NCBI GenBank assembly: GCA_027625915.1
Contig: JANTQA010000026.1
Span: 3,968,001 to 4,032,000, forward strand
Length of the DNA stretch: 64,000 nucleotides
Reading direction: 5' to 3'
DNA from: Anaeramoeba flamelloides
Lineage: Eukaryota > Metamonada > Anaeramoebidae
Made by a program: the position numbers and the translations under genes. The notes under the pieces are model-generated. The model searched no databases. It saw only the letters and a list, made by a program, of their open reading frames with translations, and was not told the origin of the DNA. How positions within the stretch are numbered: position 1 is the stretch's first letter; the number at the start of each line of letters is the position of its first letter. Positions 38,321 to 50,324 of this stretch are shown here, piece by piece.

Positions 38321-38974
38321 TTTTGAAATCCTATTAGCAACAACTCATCTATTATTAAATATCAATTGAACATAAACTATTTTTATTGATAAATAGATTT
38401 ATAAACTAAAAGAAGAAAAATTATTGGTTATAAAGGATAAAAAAATATATATATAAGTTACATAAATATCAACAACTAAATAAAATAATACAAACTTACT
38501 CACTACCTAATATGTTTTCTTTCATTACATGGTCTGTAATCAGTAAGGGATCTTCATATTTTATACTCCAAAGATCGACATAAATTATTATTTAAAACTG
38601 TCGAATAACTTTATAAGTTTATAGGAAGTGTTTTTTAGGTTTTGTCACATTTTCTTATTAAAATTATTTTTCAATTTTATGATCAGAATCTTTTTTTTAT
38701 AATTTCATCAAATTTTTGTTTTTCTTTTACAAAATTCTGTTTTTGTTTTTCTTTTTCTTTTCTTTTTTTTTTTTTTTTTGTAAAAGATTGTGTGGAAAAA
38801 AAGTTCTTCAAAAAGACAAACAATCACAATGAAAATTGAGACTATGTAATGTCTTTTAAAATTGAATTTAATTATTAATCAAAAATCGTCTTGTTCGACT
38901 ATTTTCAGAGAAATTATAGTAATAAAAATTCGTAATACATTTTTCTGAAATTGTTGCTCATTTTTTTTTCTCTT

Positions 38975-39690
38975 TTTTTGTTTTATTTTTTTTTAATTTT
39001 CAAAATATCAGGATTTTTATATATTTATAATGATTTAATAGTTAATTACAAATCATGATTTAATTATTTGTTGTTCTTGAATACAAATGGATATCTATAT
39101 TTTTTTTCAATTTATTATTTCAGGTGAATCACAATTTTTAAAGTGGTGTTTACTGTTAATATAAAAGTAATGTAAATATATCATATATTATAATATTGGA
39201 AATAAAATGACCATCTAGACTCGGAAAATACATATAAAAAATTAAAAATCATTTTTTTTTCTCTAAAAATGATTCATCTAATGATCATAGAAATAGACAA
39301 CATATAAGAAGTAAATTTACTAATAGGGTTTGAAAGTTTGAGTATAAAAAAGTAAAATTCTAAAAATGAACAATCACATCTAAATATTTTAGAGTAATTT
39401 TTGGCAAATAAAAAGAATAAATTATGAAGAAAAAAAATAATAAACTCAATACCTTAATAAAAATCTAATTGGAATATAACTAAAATAACCTTCAAAATTA
39501 ATTTGAAAATAAACTCTTTTTCAAAAATTGTGACTCACCTGAAATGATAAATTGAAAAAAAAAAAAATTACCCTTTTTAGTATTCAAGAACAATTAATAA
39601 CTAAATATGATTTGTAATTCTCTTTTAAGTCATTCTAAATATATTAAAGCCTGATATATTAAAAATTAAAAAAAATAAAACCAAAAACTA
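38975..39690. repeat. Foldback R with arms of about 170 bp
   Basis: The left arm (38975-39150) and right arm (39510-39685) are near complements, sharing GTTCTTGAATAC, TTACAAATCAT, ATTTCAGGTGA and TCACAATTTTT. A GTGAGTCA.AATTT.TGA motif recurs at 39697 and 40015 just outside. No coding content. It is probably a foldback transposon or MITE; no sure target duplication was identified. Confidence 0.65.
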
Positions 39691-40049
39691 AAAAAAAGTG
39701 AGTCACAATTTATGAAATGAGCATTACGGATTTTTTATTACTGAACTTTCAATGAAAAAAAGTTGAACAACAAGATTTTTTATGAATAATTAAATCCATT
39801 TTCAAAGACATTATATAGTCGAAATTTTATTAGTGATTATTTGTCTTTTCGAAGATCTTTTTTTTTTTTTTCAACATGATTTTTAAAAAAAAAAAAAAAA
39901 GAAAAACAAAAATTTGCTAAATTAGAAAAAATGATTCTGATCCAAAAATTTGAGAATATTTTTTGTAAATAATACTGGAATAAACCCTCAAAACAGCTTC
40001 CATTAACATTATAAAGTGAGTCAAAATTTATGAAAAATAGTTTAAGTAT

Positions 40050-41750
40050 TCAATTGAAGATGTAAATGAAGGTTTTTTTTGTACAACAAAAATAAAAAAA
40101 ATCAAGAATTTTAATTAGATAAATGTAGTTTTATGTTTAGGATCGTATATTTTTTCGAGACTGTATTAAACATTTAAGGGCCATATTTTAAGATTAAAAC
40201 GGAAAAAATAATACAAAAATATGTTTATGAAAGAGTTTTAAATCAGAGATAAATTTACCAACAGGGAATTTCTTTTCAAAAAAATGATAAATGTTTACAA
40301 TCACAGCAATTCTCAAAATATTACTTTTCAGATCCTTCCAAAATATGATTTTTAATATGTTAATATTTCTAATTCAAAACTATAAACACTATAACAATTT
40401 CGAAAAATTTAATGATTTTTTTTCCATTTACTTTTAAAAATTAGTAATTTATTAAAAATTATTTTTGTACTTGAAAATCCTTTAAAGTCATTGTTTAAAA
40501 AAACTTTTATTTAAGGATCTGGCGATTACGGTAAAATTTTTTTTTCTGAAACGGAGAAAAAAAAAATTGATATTTTTATTTGTACCCAAAAAATCAAAAA
40601 CTATTAAAAATGTAAAGTACCATCGATCTCCATATATTTTCAATCAAAAACGAGGACTTTTTAATAAAAAAAATAACACAAATCCTATACACCCAATTTC
40701 CAATATGAATGGTTGTTAATTATAATTTTGAAACCGAATATCTTAGTTTCAAAGTTTCACTCTTTATCGCCTTTCTAGGTATCCAAAATTTTTCTTTTTC
40801 CTTTTTTTTTCTATTTCTCAAATAAAGTTCTTTTTATCTCTAGAATGCTACAAAATCCTTACTTTGTCAAATTTAGATGGTTAGCCAATAATCAAAAATC
40901 GGACTAAATCAAATTAAATTGATCGTATACTTTAGGAAAATAATATCTTTTAAATTAAGGAAATTTAATTTCGGAAATATAAAATAAGATCCAGTAATTT
41001 GTTTTGCAAATTTGATTTTTTTGAATTGAGAATTATGTTAAAACTTTTTGTTTGATTGGATTTTTTTGTAGAAATATCTAGATATTTTGAAATTTTCCAC
41101 TTCTTTTTATTAAATCTATTTGATTTTTTTTTTTTTTAGTATTCAAATTTTGTCAACCAAAAGAAGTGCCATTTCCAAAACCCTCTTTTAGTTTCAAAAT
41201 ACCCCATTGAATATGAAGCAAATCCTGGGTAAATAACTAGAGCCTTAAAAATCTATTTTTATCTTTATTTTTGATAATTTTATCACAAAGATCTCAAAAA
41301 GTTTTTTCTTTTGGTTATTTTTATTAACTTTAAAATCAATAATTTTTTTCTGCTATTTCTCGAGAATGAAAATTCAGTTTGAGAATTGAACATAAAATGG
41401 CATTCGAAAAAAACATCCTCCAGTGTGGAAACGTCTCCTGAAATCAAAAAATTGAAAACGAGTCAATTTTTTAATGAATATATTTGAAAAAAACACTCTC
41501 TCATCTTCAATGGAAAGAAGATCAAAGAAAACCAATTTAAGAATTCTACAACTTTTGAACATTGAAAAATAACAACATTTTGCATGAATAATTACACTTC
41601 CATAAAAGTAGAAAATACAATAAAAAAATTTTGGTTTAAACCTGATTAGAAATAAAAAGAAAAACAATCCATTGTCAAATTTGAAACACTTTTTTGTCAA
41701 CAATTAACATCATGTAAAAAAATCAATTTTTTCATTTTTTTCAACAAGAA
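40050..41750. other. Intergenic stretch upstream of the receptor-like kinase gene
   Basis: No gene or window-wide repeat was recognised. The minus-strand frame at 41374-41703 has no domain and overlaps the expected promoter and 5' UTR of the + strand gene starting at 41751. Confidence 0.4.
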
Positions 41751-44700
41751 ATGAATATTTTTTTTCTTATTTTCTCTCTTTGTTTCCTTGTATTTTGCAG
41801 TATTAAATGCGGAACAGTGTTTGAAATTTCAACAAGAACACTAGATGGTCCTGTACCCTTTTCAAAAACAAGCAATTATTTTTCACATGATCAGCTAATT
41901 GAAGGAAACCATTTACCATCAACAATTGAGGGGACACGTATTAGAGAAGATCGAGCTTTTGTTGGATCTAATGCCAAGACAATCGATTATTATGTCGACT
42001 CGTCTCCGATTGGTGGGAGAGTTTTGTCGAACAACGCGCTTCAGATTGAAAATATGAATCTTGTTCATCACTACCAACAGTATTCCAATTTGCATAGTTA
42101 CCGGTTTGAAACTAAAACTAAAACTCAATTTGAATTTGAAACTGTGAAAAATGAAAGAAAAATGCAAATAAAAAAAACAAAAACACTAAATTCCAAGACA
42201 GAACAAAACAGATCAAGTCCTCAGATTCGTGATCATTTTATTATCGATCCTCTCAAATATTCGTCCTTTTTCGCTGGGAATGGAAGGGATCAAGCAACAA
42301 ATTTCTATATTTCCCGAAATTCTAAAGATTTTGGATTTGTCATTGTTGGTACAACAACTTCCCTCAATTTCCCAACAGAAGGCGATCTAAATAGTGTTGA
42401 ATTTTTAAGCAAAGGGGACAATTCTGTTGCATTTATTACAAATCTTGATATGTCTGGTGAAGTTATGTTTTCGAGTTATTTTGGTGGCTTGTTAGAAAAT
42501 ACTTATAACCAAGAAACTAAGGTTGTTGTTCCGAGGGTTGTTCTTAGAGCAGAAGATTCAACTTTTTGGATCGCTGGTCATGTAAATCATCGTCTTTTCT
42601 TTTTATATTTTGTTGTTTCTTTTCTCTTCTTTTTATTGATTTTTTTTCTTTTTTTTCTTTTATTGTTTCATTTCCTTCTCACAACAAGGAAATATATTTT
42701 CTATTCTTTTCTGTATTTTTCAGGTCCCTTTTGTTGTTTTTGAAAATGATTACGCTTTATGATTTCTGAACACTTAATCAGCATTTCTACATAACTTTGC
42801 TTAATTATAATCTCTCGTAAATCGATAGATACCATAGCTTTTTAATTGAATTTACAGTGAATATAATTGTTATTTCCAATAAAAAGAAAAAAATTTGAAC
42901 AACGTCTTATTTTTCTTCTTCTTTCGACAAAAATAGAGTTTTCAAAGGTAGTGATTATAATTTCTACTTTCTATTTATTTGTATAGTACTTTTTTATTTA
43001 AGAATAATGGGTTTGAACAAAGAGTACTAAATGAAAGTAAGATTTAAGAATTGAAAAATACAAATTGATTGAATTTTTATCCCATTTAAATTTCAAAGAA
43101 AAGTATTTCTTTGATGAATAAATTTTAAAAGCAATAGATTGAATTTGTGATCTCTATTTATTTGATTAGTCCCTTTTTTTTCTATATCTATTTTGGTATA
43201 TTTTCGGTGAACCAATATTGCAAATGAAAGATTTTTGAATAATTGAAATGATGATAATAAGAGACGGAATTTATCTCCGATTTAAATTCCAAATACTAGT
43301 ACTTGTAAAAGATTATGAAGCAATGATATTTGATAAACGAGAATGAAATGAAGTGTGAAATTATGTAGAATTTATCAATATATTCATCAAGTTAGTAAGT
43401 ACTCATGTAACGTTCAGGAAAAAAATAAAAATATCAATTACTTTTAAATTGTCAATAATTTTGAAATAAGAACTTTGGGGAATATCCAAGTGTCTGAAAA
43501 AAAAAAATAAATAAATATTAGTTTAAGTAATTTGATTTTCTTGAAAAATTATAGGAAAAAATATAATTTATATTTCTCAGATCAGTACTGAAAAGTTCAA
43601 AAAAATCTTTTTAAATAAGAGGTTTTGATGATAACTGATATTTTCACGATATTAGCAATAAAATCCCGATAATATGAAAAAAATCGCTATTATTCCTACT
43701 TTATTAAGAAAATTCATAAAATTGCGATAAATTACATATTCGCGATAAAAAGTGAAAAATCGCAATCAAGAAAATTATTTTTTGAAATCGCTTGAAAAAA
43801 ATCCCATGAATTTTACAAAACAAAACACTTTTCCACCTTTAACAATGTTAAAAAGTGTTTGCAAATGGCCGTGTGTTGTTTTCGAGAGTTTTCAAGTTTT
43901 TGAAAGGCAAATAAACTTTTATAAACAGAATGAGATTGTTTGTAGTTGAAAAAAAATTATTTTCTTTTCATTTTTTTTTTAACAAAATATATAAAATCTC
44001 AAACAAATTTTATGATCACACTAACAATAATCCATTTCAACAATATTCTTGAATATATAATAGATGTGTTTTTTTAAAATGGGGTTATTATCTTCACAAA
44101 TTAAATAACCAAAAAGAAGAAAGAGTAATTTTCCTTCTTATTGGTGATCGATTCCAATTAAAAAAACCTTTAAAGTTTAAGTTGTGATTCCCGTGTAATA
44201 CCGAGATATGAGAAGAAGAAGAATAGCAAAAAGAAAACAAATGTTCAAACAATTTTAATAATTGGTGATAATGTGGCTAGGTTGCTGTGAAAAGCTTTTA
44301 AAAAGTTATCCAACCCCTTTCAGCTTTCCTAGAATAAAGAAAATGTTTTAACTGAACAAAAAATTCTTTTAAGAACGTGTGAAGTGTTGGTTTTTTTGAA
44401 AGTCTTTTTATTCAAGGCAATCTATAAAACCACAATTAATTGAAAAATTATTTATTTGCCTTTTAAATTATTGTTGTTGATCTAAAAGGATCGATCGATA
44501 TGTCAACCAAATTAAAATAAAAAATAATGAAAAATCTTTGATCTGATCCTTGATTAAATCAAATATCTTTTTTGTTGTTTTTAAGAAGATAAAGTTTTTT
44601 TTCTAGGATAATTTTTTTGATAAAAAAAAATTTCTTTTTAAAAATATTGTTTAATTTGCCGAAAGCCATCAAATATTATATCACAATTTAATTTTTAGCA

Positions 44701-45618
44701 TGATATTTTGAAAATTATCACGATTTTTTAAGAATTATCGTGATTTTATAGATTTACCATGATTTGTTATATTATTGCTATAATATTGAATATCACAATT
44801 TTCTATATATCGGGATTTGATAGGGATAATCGCGATTTTTGAATCTTTATCGTGAATTAAGCAAGATATCGTCAAATCCTCTATTATTTTTTATTGTAAA
44901 TTAAGGATGTACCTTCTAAATGAATTCTTCAGATACACTACAAATCCAATCCTTTTATCTTTCTAAATGCATTTATGATCCTTTACCAACAGATCAAAAT
45001 AAATTATTTTTTTCGAAAAAAAGTGTTTTTTGAAGTTTTTTTGGTTTTTATTTTTTTTTTTCTACTCTAAAACCTCACTAAAAAATTCTTAGAAATACGC
45101 CTAAGAAGACATTTATCAAATTAGTTTTTCATTTAGGTAATTCATGAGTACAAAAGTACTAACAACTCAGTAAAATTGTATAATGTCCCATAAACCAATA
45201 CTACTCTTCATTACTACTTTGGTAAGCGGCTATTCACAATCGAACAAATAATAAAAAGGAAAAAAAAACGATCTTTTTTTTGTAAAAATAATTTATATTA
45301 ATCTTTGGATAAAGGATCGTAAGTGCATTAACCAAAACAAAAGAACAATATTTGCAGTGTATCTGAAAAATTCATTTAGAACACCGATCCTTAAGGGTGG
45401 AGTTTCTAATTCCTCTTCTTTTCCAAAATTCCTAAACTTATAAAATTTTTTTCAAAATTATTGTTAAAAATTCCTGTTAATTCATGATTATATTTTACAT
45501 TTTTGAAATGAATTTAAATTTATAAAATATTTTTTGTAAAATTAACTGTTTTGAAATCCATTAAACTATATACTTATAAATAAAAGAGTAAACATTGTAT
45601 ATTTCAAATACACCCCCC

Positions 45619-45655
<37 letters not shown>

Positions 45656-46016
45656 AGGTATTTCCAAAAAAGTGTGGCATTTTTTACATTTCATTAAAAA
45701 TTCTCTTTGTTACTGGGTTATTTACTTCGCAAATTGGAAATAACAAATAAAGTTAAACATTAATACTGATTGAATCAATGAATATTGTATTTATTTCACA
45801 ATATTTTCATTAAAATATTTCAAAAAAAAAAAAAATGTACATTTTTTGGAGAAAACAATACACAAACAATTTTCAATAAAAAAACTGGAAATAAGAAAAA
45901 AAAAACATTTTTTAAACAATAAACTTCATTTATATGTTTTCTATTCTATTTAAAAATTAAACAAATTATTAAAAGAAAAAAAAATGATTTCTTAATCAAA
46001 ATAAAAAAAAAGAATA

Positions 46017-46055
<39 letters not shown>

Positions 46056-49000
46056 AATAACACTAATAGACTAATAGAAATGATCTTCCGTTGACTCAAC
46101 ACGCATTCCAGTCATTAGTAACCACTGGTTATCACGGTTTTATTACTCAAATCAGCGCTGATTGCGATGAAATACTTTATTCCACTTATTTTGGGGGAGT
46201 CAATGATTCTTCCATTACTGAAATTTCACAATTATATTATGATTATTTAGAGAGCAACCTCTACATTGGAGGACAAACATCGTCTTCAGATCCAACATTA
46301 TTTAAAAACGAAATACAGGATTCAAATAGCATTTCTACTGGGGACATGAGTCTATATTTGGGATTATTTAACATTGGACTAGATGAAACAACCTTATTAT
46401 TTGGAACTAAATTTGGAGGCCAATCTTTGGACAGTGTTTCTGAATTATATATCTTAAAAAATGAAGATCAAAGTGCCAGTATATGGGTAACGGGATCAAC
46501 ATTTTCCGATGATTTTTTTGATCATTATGATCATGATCTCAGCCCAGATGTAACTTTTATTTCCAAAGTGAAATATGACAATAAAGTATCTTCTGGATAT
46601 TTTTTAAAATTGTCGATGGATTCGGATCAAGAAAACGTTCAATTGGAAAGTGCATCATTTTTAGGTGCCAAATATGGTGAAGCAAGTTTATCTTTAAAAC
46701 CTGATTATTTACAATCATCTTCAAGGGTGTTTCCAATTATTGATTCGGGTATTACGATTTGTGGTGTTACTGGCAACTATAATAATTATACCTTCCAAGA
46801 CAAATTAATAAAACCAGACTGGATGAAAAATGATACTGATGAGTCTGCGAGCCAAGTAGGCTTTGTAATGAGGATCAACCAAACTACCAGTGAACTTTTA
46901 TATGGATTTTTCTTTGGCTGTCAAGGTGGCAACACAACAATATTCTATTTGTCTTCAAATGCTTCAGATACCTTGGTCATGACTGGGATATCGAATTGCA
47001 AAATAGATGAATTGCAAATGACTCATGATGTTTGGGATTATATGCCAACACGTGATGAAACCATTAATCATTTTGAGTACAAATACTTTATCTTAAAAAT
47101 CAATGGAGAAAAATTATTAAATCATACGAATTATAGTTATGATGAATTCATTCAATTCTCTTCTTGGGTTGATGGATCATCTGAAATCAACGCAGAGAAT
47201 TTATATTATCAAGCTATTAAAATAGACAATTCGGGCAACATTTTCTCAGTGCGTAATTTATTATCTGAGGATTATTATAATGACGAAATTATTTTATCGA
47301 GTAATAATTATCAAAACCAGGGCGATGGATCATCATCATTAATGATCAGGATCTTGACTGGGGTAAATTGTCATCCGGGTGCATTCAATTCAAGTCAAAT
47401 TGAAGCTCCACATTTAACCGGGGTATGTTTTCCCTCGATGGCAGGATATTATACAAACACCTTTGATAACTTTAATTGCTTGCCATGTCTGCCAGGCACC
47501 TATCAAAGCATTGATGGTAGCACTTATTGCTTACCGTGTCCAGACGACACCCATTCCCTATTGGGGCAATCTGAATGTGTTGTAGAGGATTCACCAAATC
47601 CACCAAAGGCTACAATATCTAGTGTGCTTCCAAATGGATTTACCATCGATTGGGTTCCCTACCGACATGCGCCTGGAAGTGAATTTTATTTTGAAATCCA
47701 GTTTTATTCACCAAATTCCCTAAAATCCCTATTCTTTGTAAATAATACTGCCTTGGCAGATGTTGGGTCATTTGACGCCAGGGGGCTAACACCTTCAACA
47801 ATGTATTATGTCAAAATGAGGGGATATTATCGTGACAATAATTTGAATTCATGTTGGTCGAGAGAGGTAACAATATTGACAGACCCCAAGCCAGGAATTA
47901 TTGATGCAAATAATATTCAAGAATCGCCTGGTTACAATTTTTATGAATTGTCTTGGGACGAGCCCTATCACCAATCAAATATTACAGAATATCTCATTAG
48001 CTATTACCAAGAAGATGATAGCGATACTATATTCAATAGGGTGTCGTTAACAAATAAGATAGTTATTTATGACTTGCAAGTAAGCACAAAATATTATGTT
48101 ACAATTTGCGCTAGAAATAGTGCCGGCTACGGCCCCTCAATTGAATACATATCAATTAAAACTCAACCTGATTCTCCCAATGATTTTTCTGTTTCAATTT
48201 TGGATACATCTTCAAAATCAGTCACTTTACAATGGTCAACTCCTAATTGTAGAGGATCTGAGATCACCCATTACCAATATACCATCACAAGCCCAATTCA
48301 AAAAACAGCAAAATTCGGTACTAGTAAGTCGACTAATTATGTAATTCCAGATTTACAATCTTCAACCTCTTATCAAATTGTGATTGATGCCTGCAATGCA
48401 ATTGGTTGCACAAATAATGAGTCAGACACCTATGTAACTAGTATCAATGAATTAATAATTTTCGTTCCAGTGATTTCCTTTTTGTTAATTATTCTGTTAA
48501 TATTAATTGTGGCATTAAGAAGTCAATTCTATAGGAAAAAAAGAAAATCGGATATTAAAAAATTGATTCTAAAAAAAAAAAAGGAATTCGAAAATAAAAT
48601 AATCCCAAATTTATCACCCAGTGGTGATACCTTAATCTGTAATACAATAAACGAAAGAGCCATCCATCAATTGGTTTTAGATATTGATAATGGGAAATAT
48701 ATTCAATTGGGGAAGGATAATTATATTGTTTTTCATGATAAAGCCAAAAACGAATTAGTGTTTTGTAAAGAAACAAATTTATTTGAGGCGAATATTTATA
48801 GATTCCTATGGAGACAATTTTTATTAAAGCCACAGCAAATTCCTTTAATCCAATTTATCGGCTTTTCAGAAACTTCTTATCAAGATACACATAAATCGAA
48901 AAAAGGTACAATTAAAAATAAACAACTACATCGTAATTCCAACACCAATTCCAATTCTAGCATCCGATCTGGATCTGGATCTGGATCTGGATCTGGATCT

Positions 49001-49939
49001 AGTTCTGATTCAAATACTAATTCTGATTCCTTTTCCATGATTAATTCAGAAATTTTAAAAGAAAATCAAAAATTAAAGGATTTGAACATTCAAGAGAAAA
49101 ACAAGGTAATATTTAGTATTAACAATGATGAGAAAAATGACGACGATGATGGTAATGATGATGAATTGAATGATATTTTGAATGATGATTTGAATGATGA
49201 TGATTTACATTTAATAGAAAAAAACAAATTAAGTGAAGAAAAATATTTTTTTAGTAAACCTAGAAAAATTGAAGACGAAAGAAGACAAATTAGAATAATT
49301 GCTTTAGAATTTTTGCCGTATTCTTTAGAAGATTTTATTCTGAAAAGAAAGGAATTAAATCTGCCATTAACAATTAAAGAAAAGGTATTTTTCACATATA
49401 ATTTATTCATCTCTATAAAATTTTTACACACTAATTGGATCATTCATCGAGATTTAAAACCCAAAAACATTTTAATTGGATTTGATGGGTTTTTAAGAAT
49501 TGTTGATTTTGATTCTTCAATCAAATTATCAGAAGGCCAGAATATATATAGAGACGGCTTTGTTGGCACTCATGAATATTTTGATCCCTTTTGCCAATAT
49601 TCCTTTGATGATTCAAAGGGGATTGCCAATTATGTATATACTTTTGCTCATGATATTTATTCTATTGGAAAAATTTTAGAAAAAATTGATAAATTAGAAA
49701 TTGATTCCCAGGGGAAAGATAAAAAAAATAAGAAAAAGAAAAAACACATCAAAAAGAAAGAGAAGGTGAAAAGCGAAAATGTTGGGTTAATTTATAACGA
49801 AATGAACTCTGAAAATTCTGAAAATGAATCTTTAACAAATCCATTACCATTGCTAATTAAACAATGCTATTTAGATCATAAATCTAGACCTTCAATTCAC
49901 GAGCTTATCAATAACCTTAAAGAAATCCATGAAATTTAA
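41751..49939 (+). CDS. Receptor-like protein kinase with SBBP-type propeller, Cys-rich segment, FN3 repeats and TM helix, about 1,566 residues
   Basis: Predicted single-pass surface receptor with a cytoplasmic kinase. Exons are 41751-42581 and 46070-49939. The 3,488 bp intron splits one SBBP repeat, and splicing restores IAGHTNRNDLPLTQHAF in phase. A hydrophobic signal peptide opens the protein (FFLIFSLCFLVFCSIKC). SBBP-like repeats with YFGG and AFITNLD motifs run to about 700. A Cys-rich GCC2/ephrin-receptor-like segment follows at 705-780 (NCLPCLPGTYQS, YCLPCPDDTHS), then about three FN3 domains at 783-1063. The TM helix is near 1072-1094, followed by a basic RKKRKSDIKK stop-transfer. The kinase has HRDLKPKN with Asp1405, and GTHEYFDP. 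The DFG motif is DFD (1423-1425). Lys1177 (VFCKE) may be the ATP-binding lysine; no glycine loop is evident. A long Ser/Gly- and Asp/Asn-rich insert splits the N-lobe. Activity is therefore uncertain. Ligand unknown. Confidence 0.85.
43612..44888. repeat. Foldback P with degenerate TATCGTGATTTT motifs, in the kinase-gene intron
   Basis: The outer ends are complementary: AAGAGGTTTTGATGATAAC at the left against AATAGAGGATTTGACGATAT read from the right. Within each arm of about 180 bp, short motifs of the type TATCRYGATTTTT recur many times, in opposite orientation on the two sides. The middle is ordinary A/T-rich sequence. Probably a non-autonomous DNA element; it ends 12 bp before the TTAA that precedes family G copy 1. 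Confidence 0.6.
44905..45390. mobile_element. MITE family G, copy 1 (TTAA type), in the kinase-gene intron
   Basis: 486 bp between TTAA at 44901-44904 and TTAA at 45391-45394. Left end GGATGTACCTTCTAAATGAA, right end the complement of GGATCGGTGTTCTAAATGAA. This is the cleanest copy of the family and the reference for the interrupted copy at 30167-33277. Confidence 0.8.
45613..45655. repeat. C-run, CT and AT microsatellites
   Basis: Seven C, then about nine CT units, then about ten AT units. Family F copy 2 begins directly at the end of the AT run, consistent with insertion at a TA within the microsatellite. Confidence 0.85.
45656..46013. mobile_element. MITE family F, copy 2 (left part only)
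   Basis: Begins after TA with AGGTATTTCCAAAAAAGTG and aligns with copy 1 at 28375 for about 350 bp (shared AATTGAATCAAT-like and AATAAAAAACTGGAAAT blocks). The alignment stops at the AAT microsatellite just before the exon; the right end is missing. Confidence 0.65.
46014..46069. repeat. AAT microsatellite forming the 3' end of the kinase-gene intron
   Basis: About a dozen AAT units followed by AACACTAATAACACTAATAG, whose last AG (46068-46069) is the splice acceptor that keeps phase. A second AG at 46076-46077 would put the next exon out of frame. The usual pyrimidine-rich tract is absent. Confidence 0.7.
48965..48998 (+). repeat. GGATCT hexanucleotide repeat inside the kinase coding region
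   Basis: About five tandem GGATCT units in frame give a Ser-Gly run inside the N-lobe insert of the kinase. The repeat preserves frame when its copy number changes and so may vary between strains. Confidence 0.8.
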
Positions 49940-50184
49940 TGGTTTATTTGTTTATTCTTTTTTCATATTTTTATTTTTTTGAGTGGTTATTTTCATATAT
50001 TTGATAGTGTCTATTGTTTTGATAAGTAAAAAAAATTATTTATAAATTATAACCAAGAAAAATTGTGAATATTTTGGTTTATGTATTAAATGATGATAAA
50101 ATCAATAATTAGAAAATTTAAAACTATTAAATTGATCTTTTGTTTTTAATTGAAAATAATTAATAAATAAAGATTTTCATCTCG

Positions 50185-50219
<35 letters not shown>

Positions 50220-50324
50220 TGGGGTAGTATAACATAACCATTTTTATGAGAAGAGAGCAAATTTGAAATTTATCAATTCTCACATAAATGGATATTTATA
50301 ACACACCTTAATATAATAACTATT
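49940..50324. other. 3' flank of the kinase gene with a long poly-T tract
   Basis: A/T-rich spacer with about 30 T in a row at 50187-50217. No gene was recognised. Confidence 0.5.

Noticed and set aside
43752-43949. 65-residue frame inside the kinase-gene intron
   Set aside because: It falls within foldback P and has no recognisable motif.
46091-49939. A separate kinase gene without signal peptide
   Set aside because: Its first codon is TTG, not ATG, and the upstream sequence completes an SBBP repeat begun in the exon 41751-42581.
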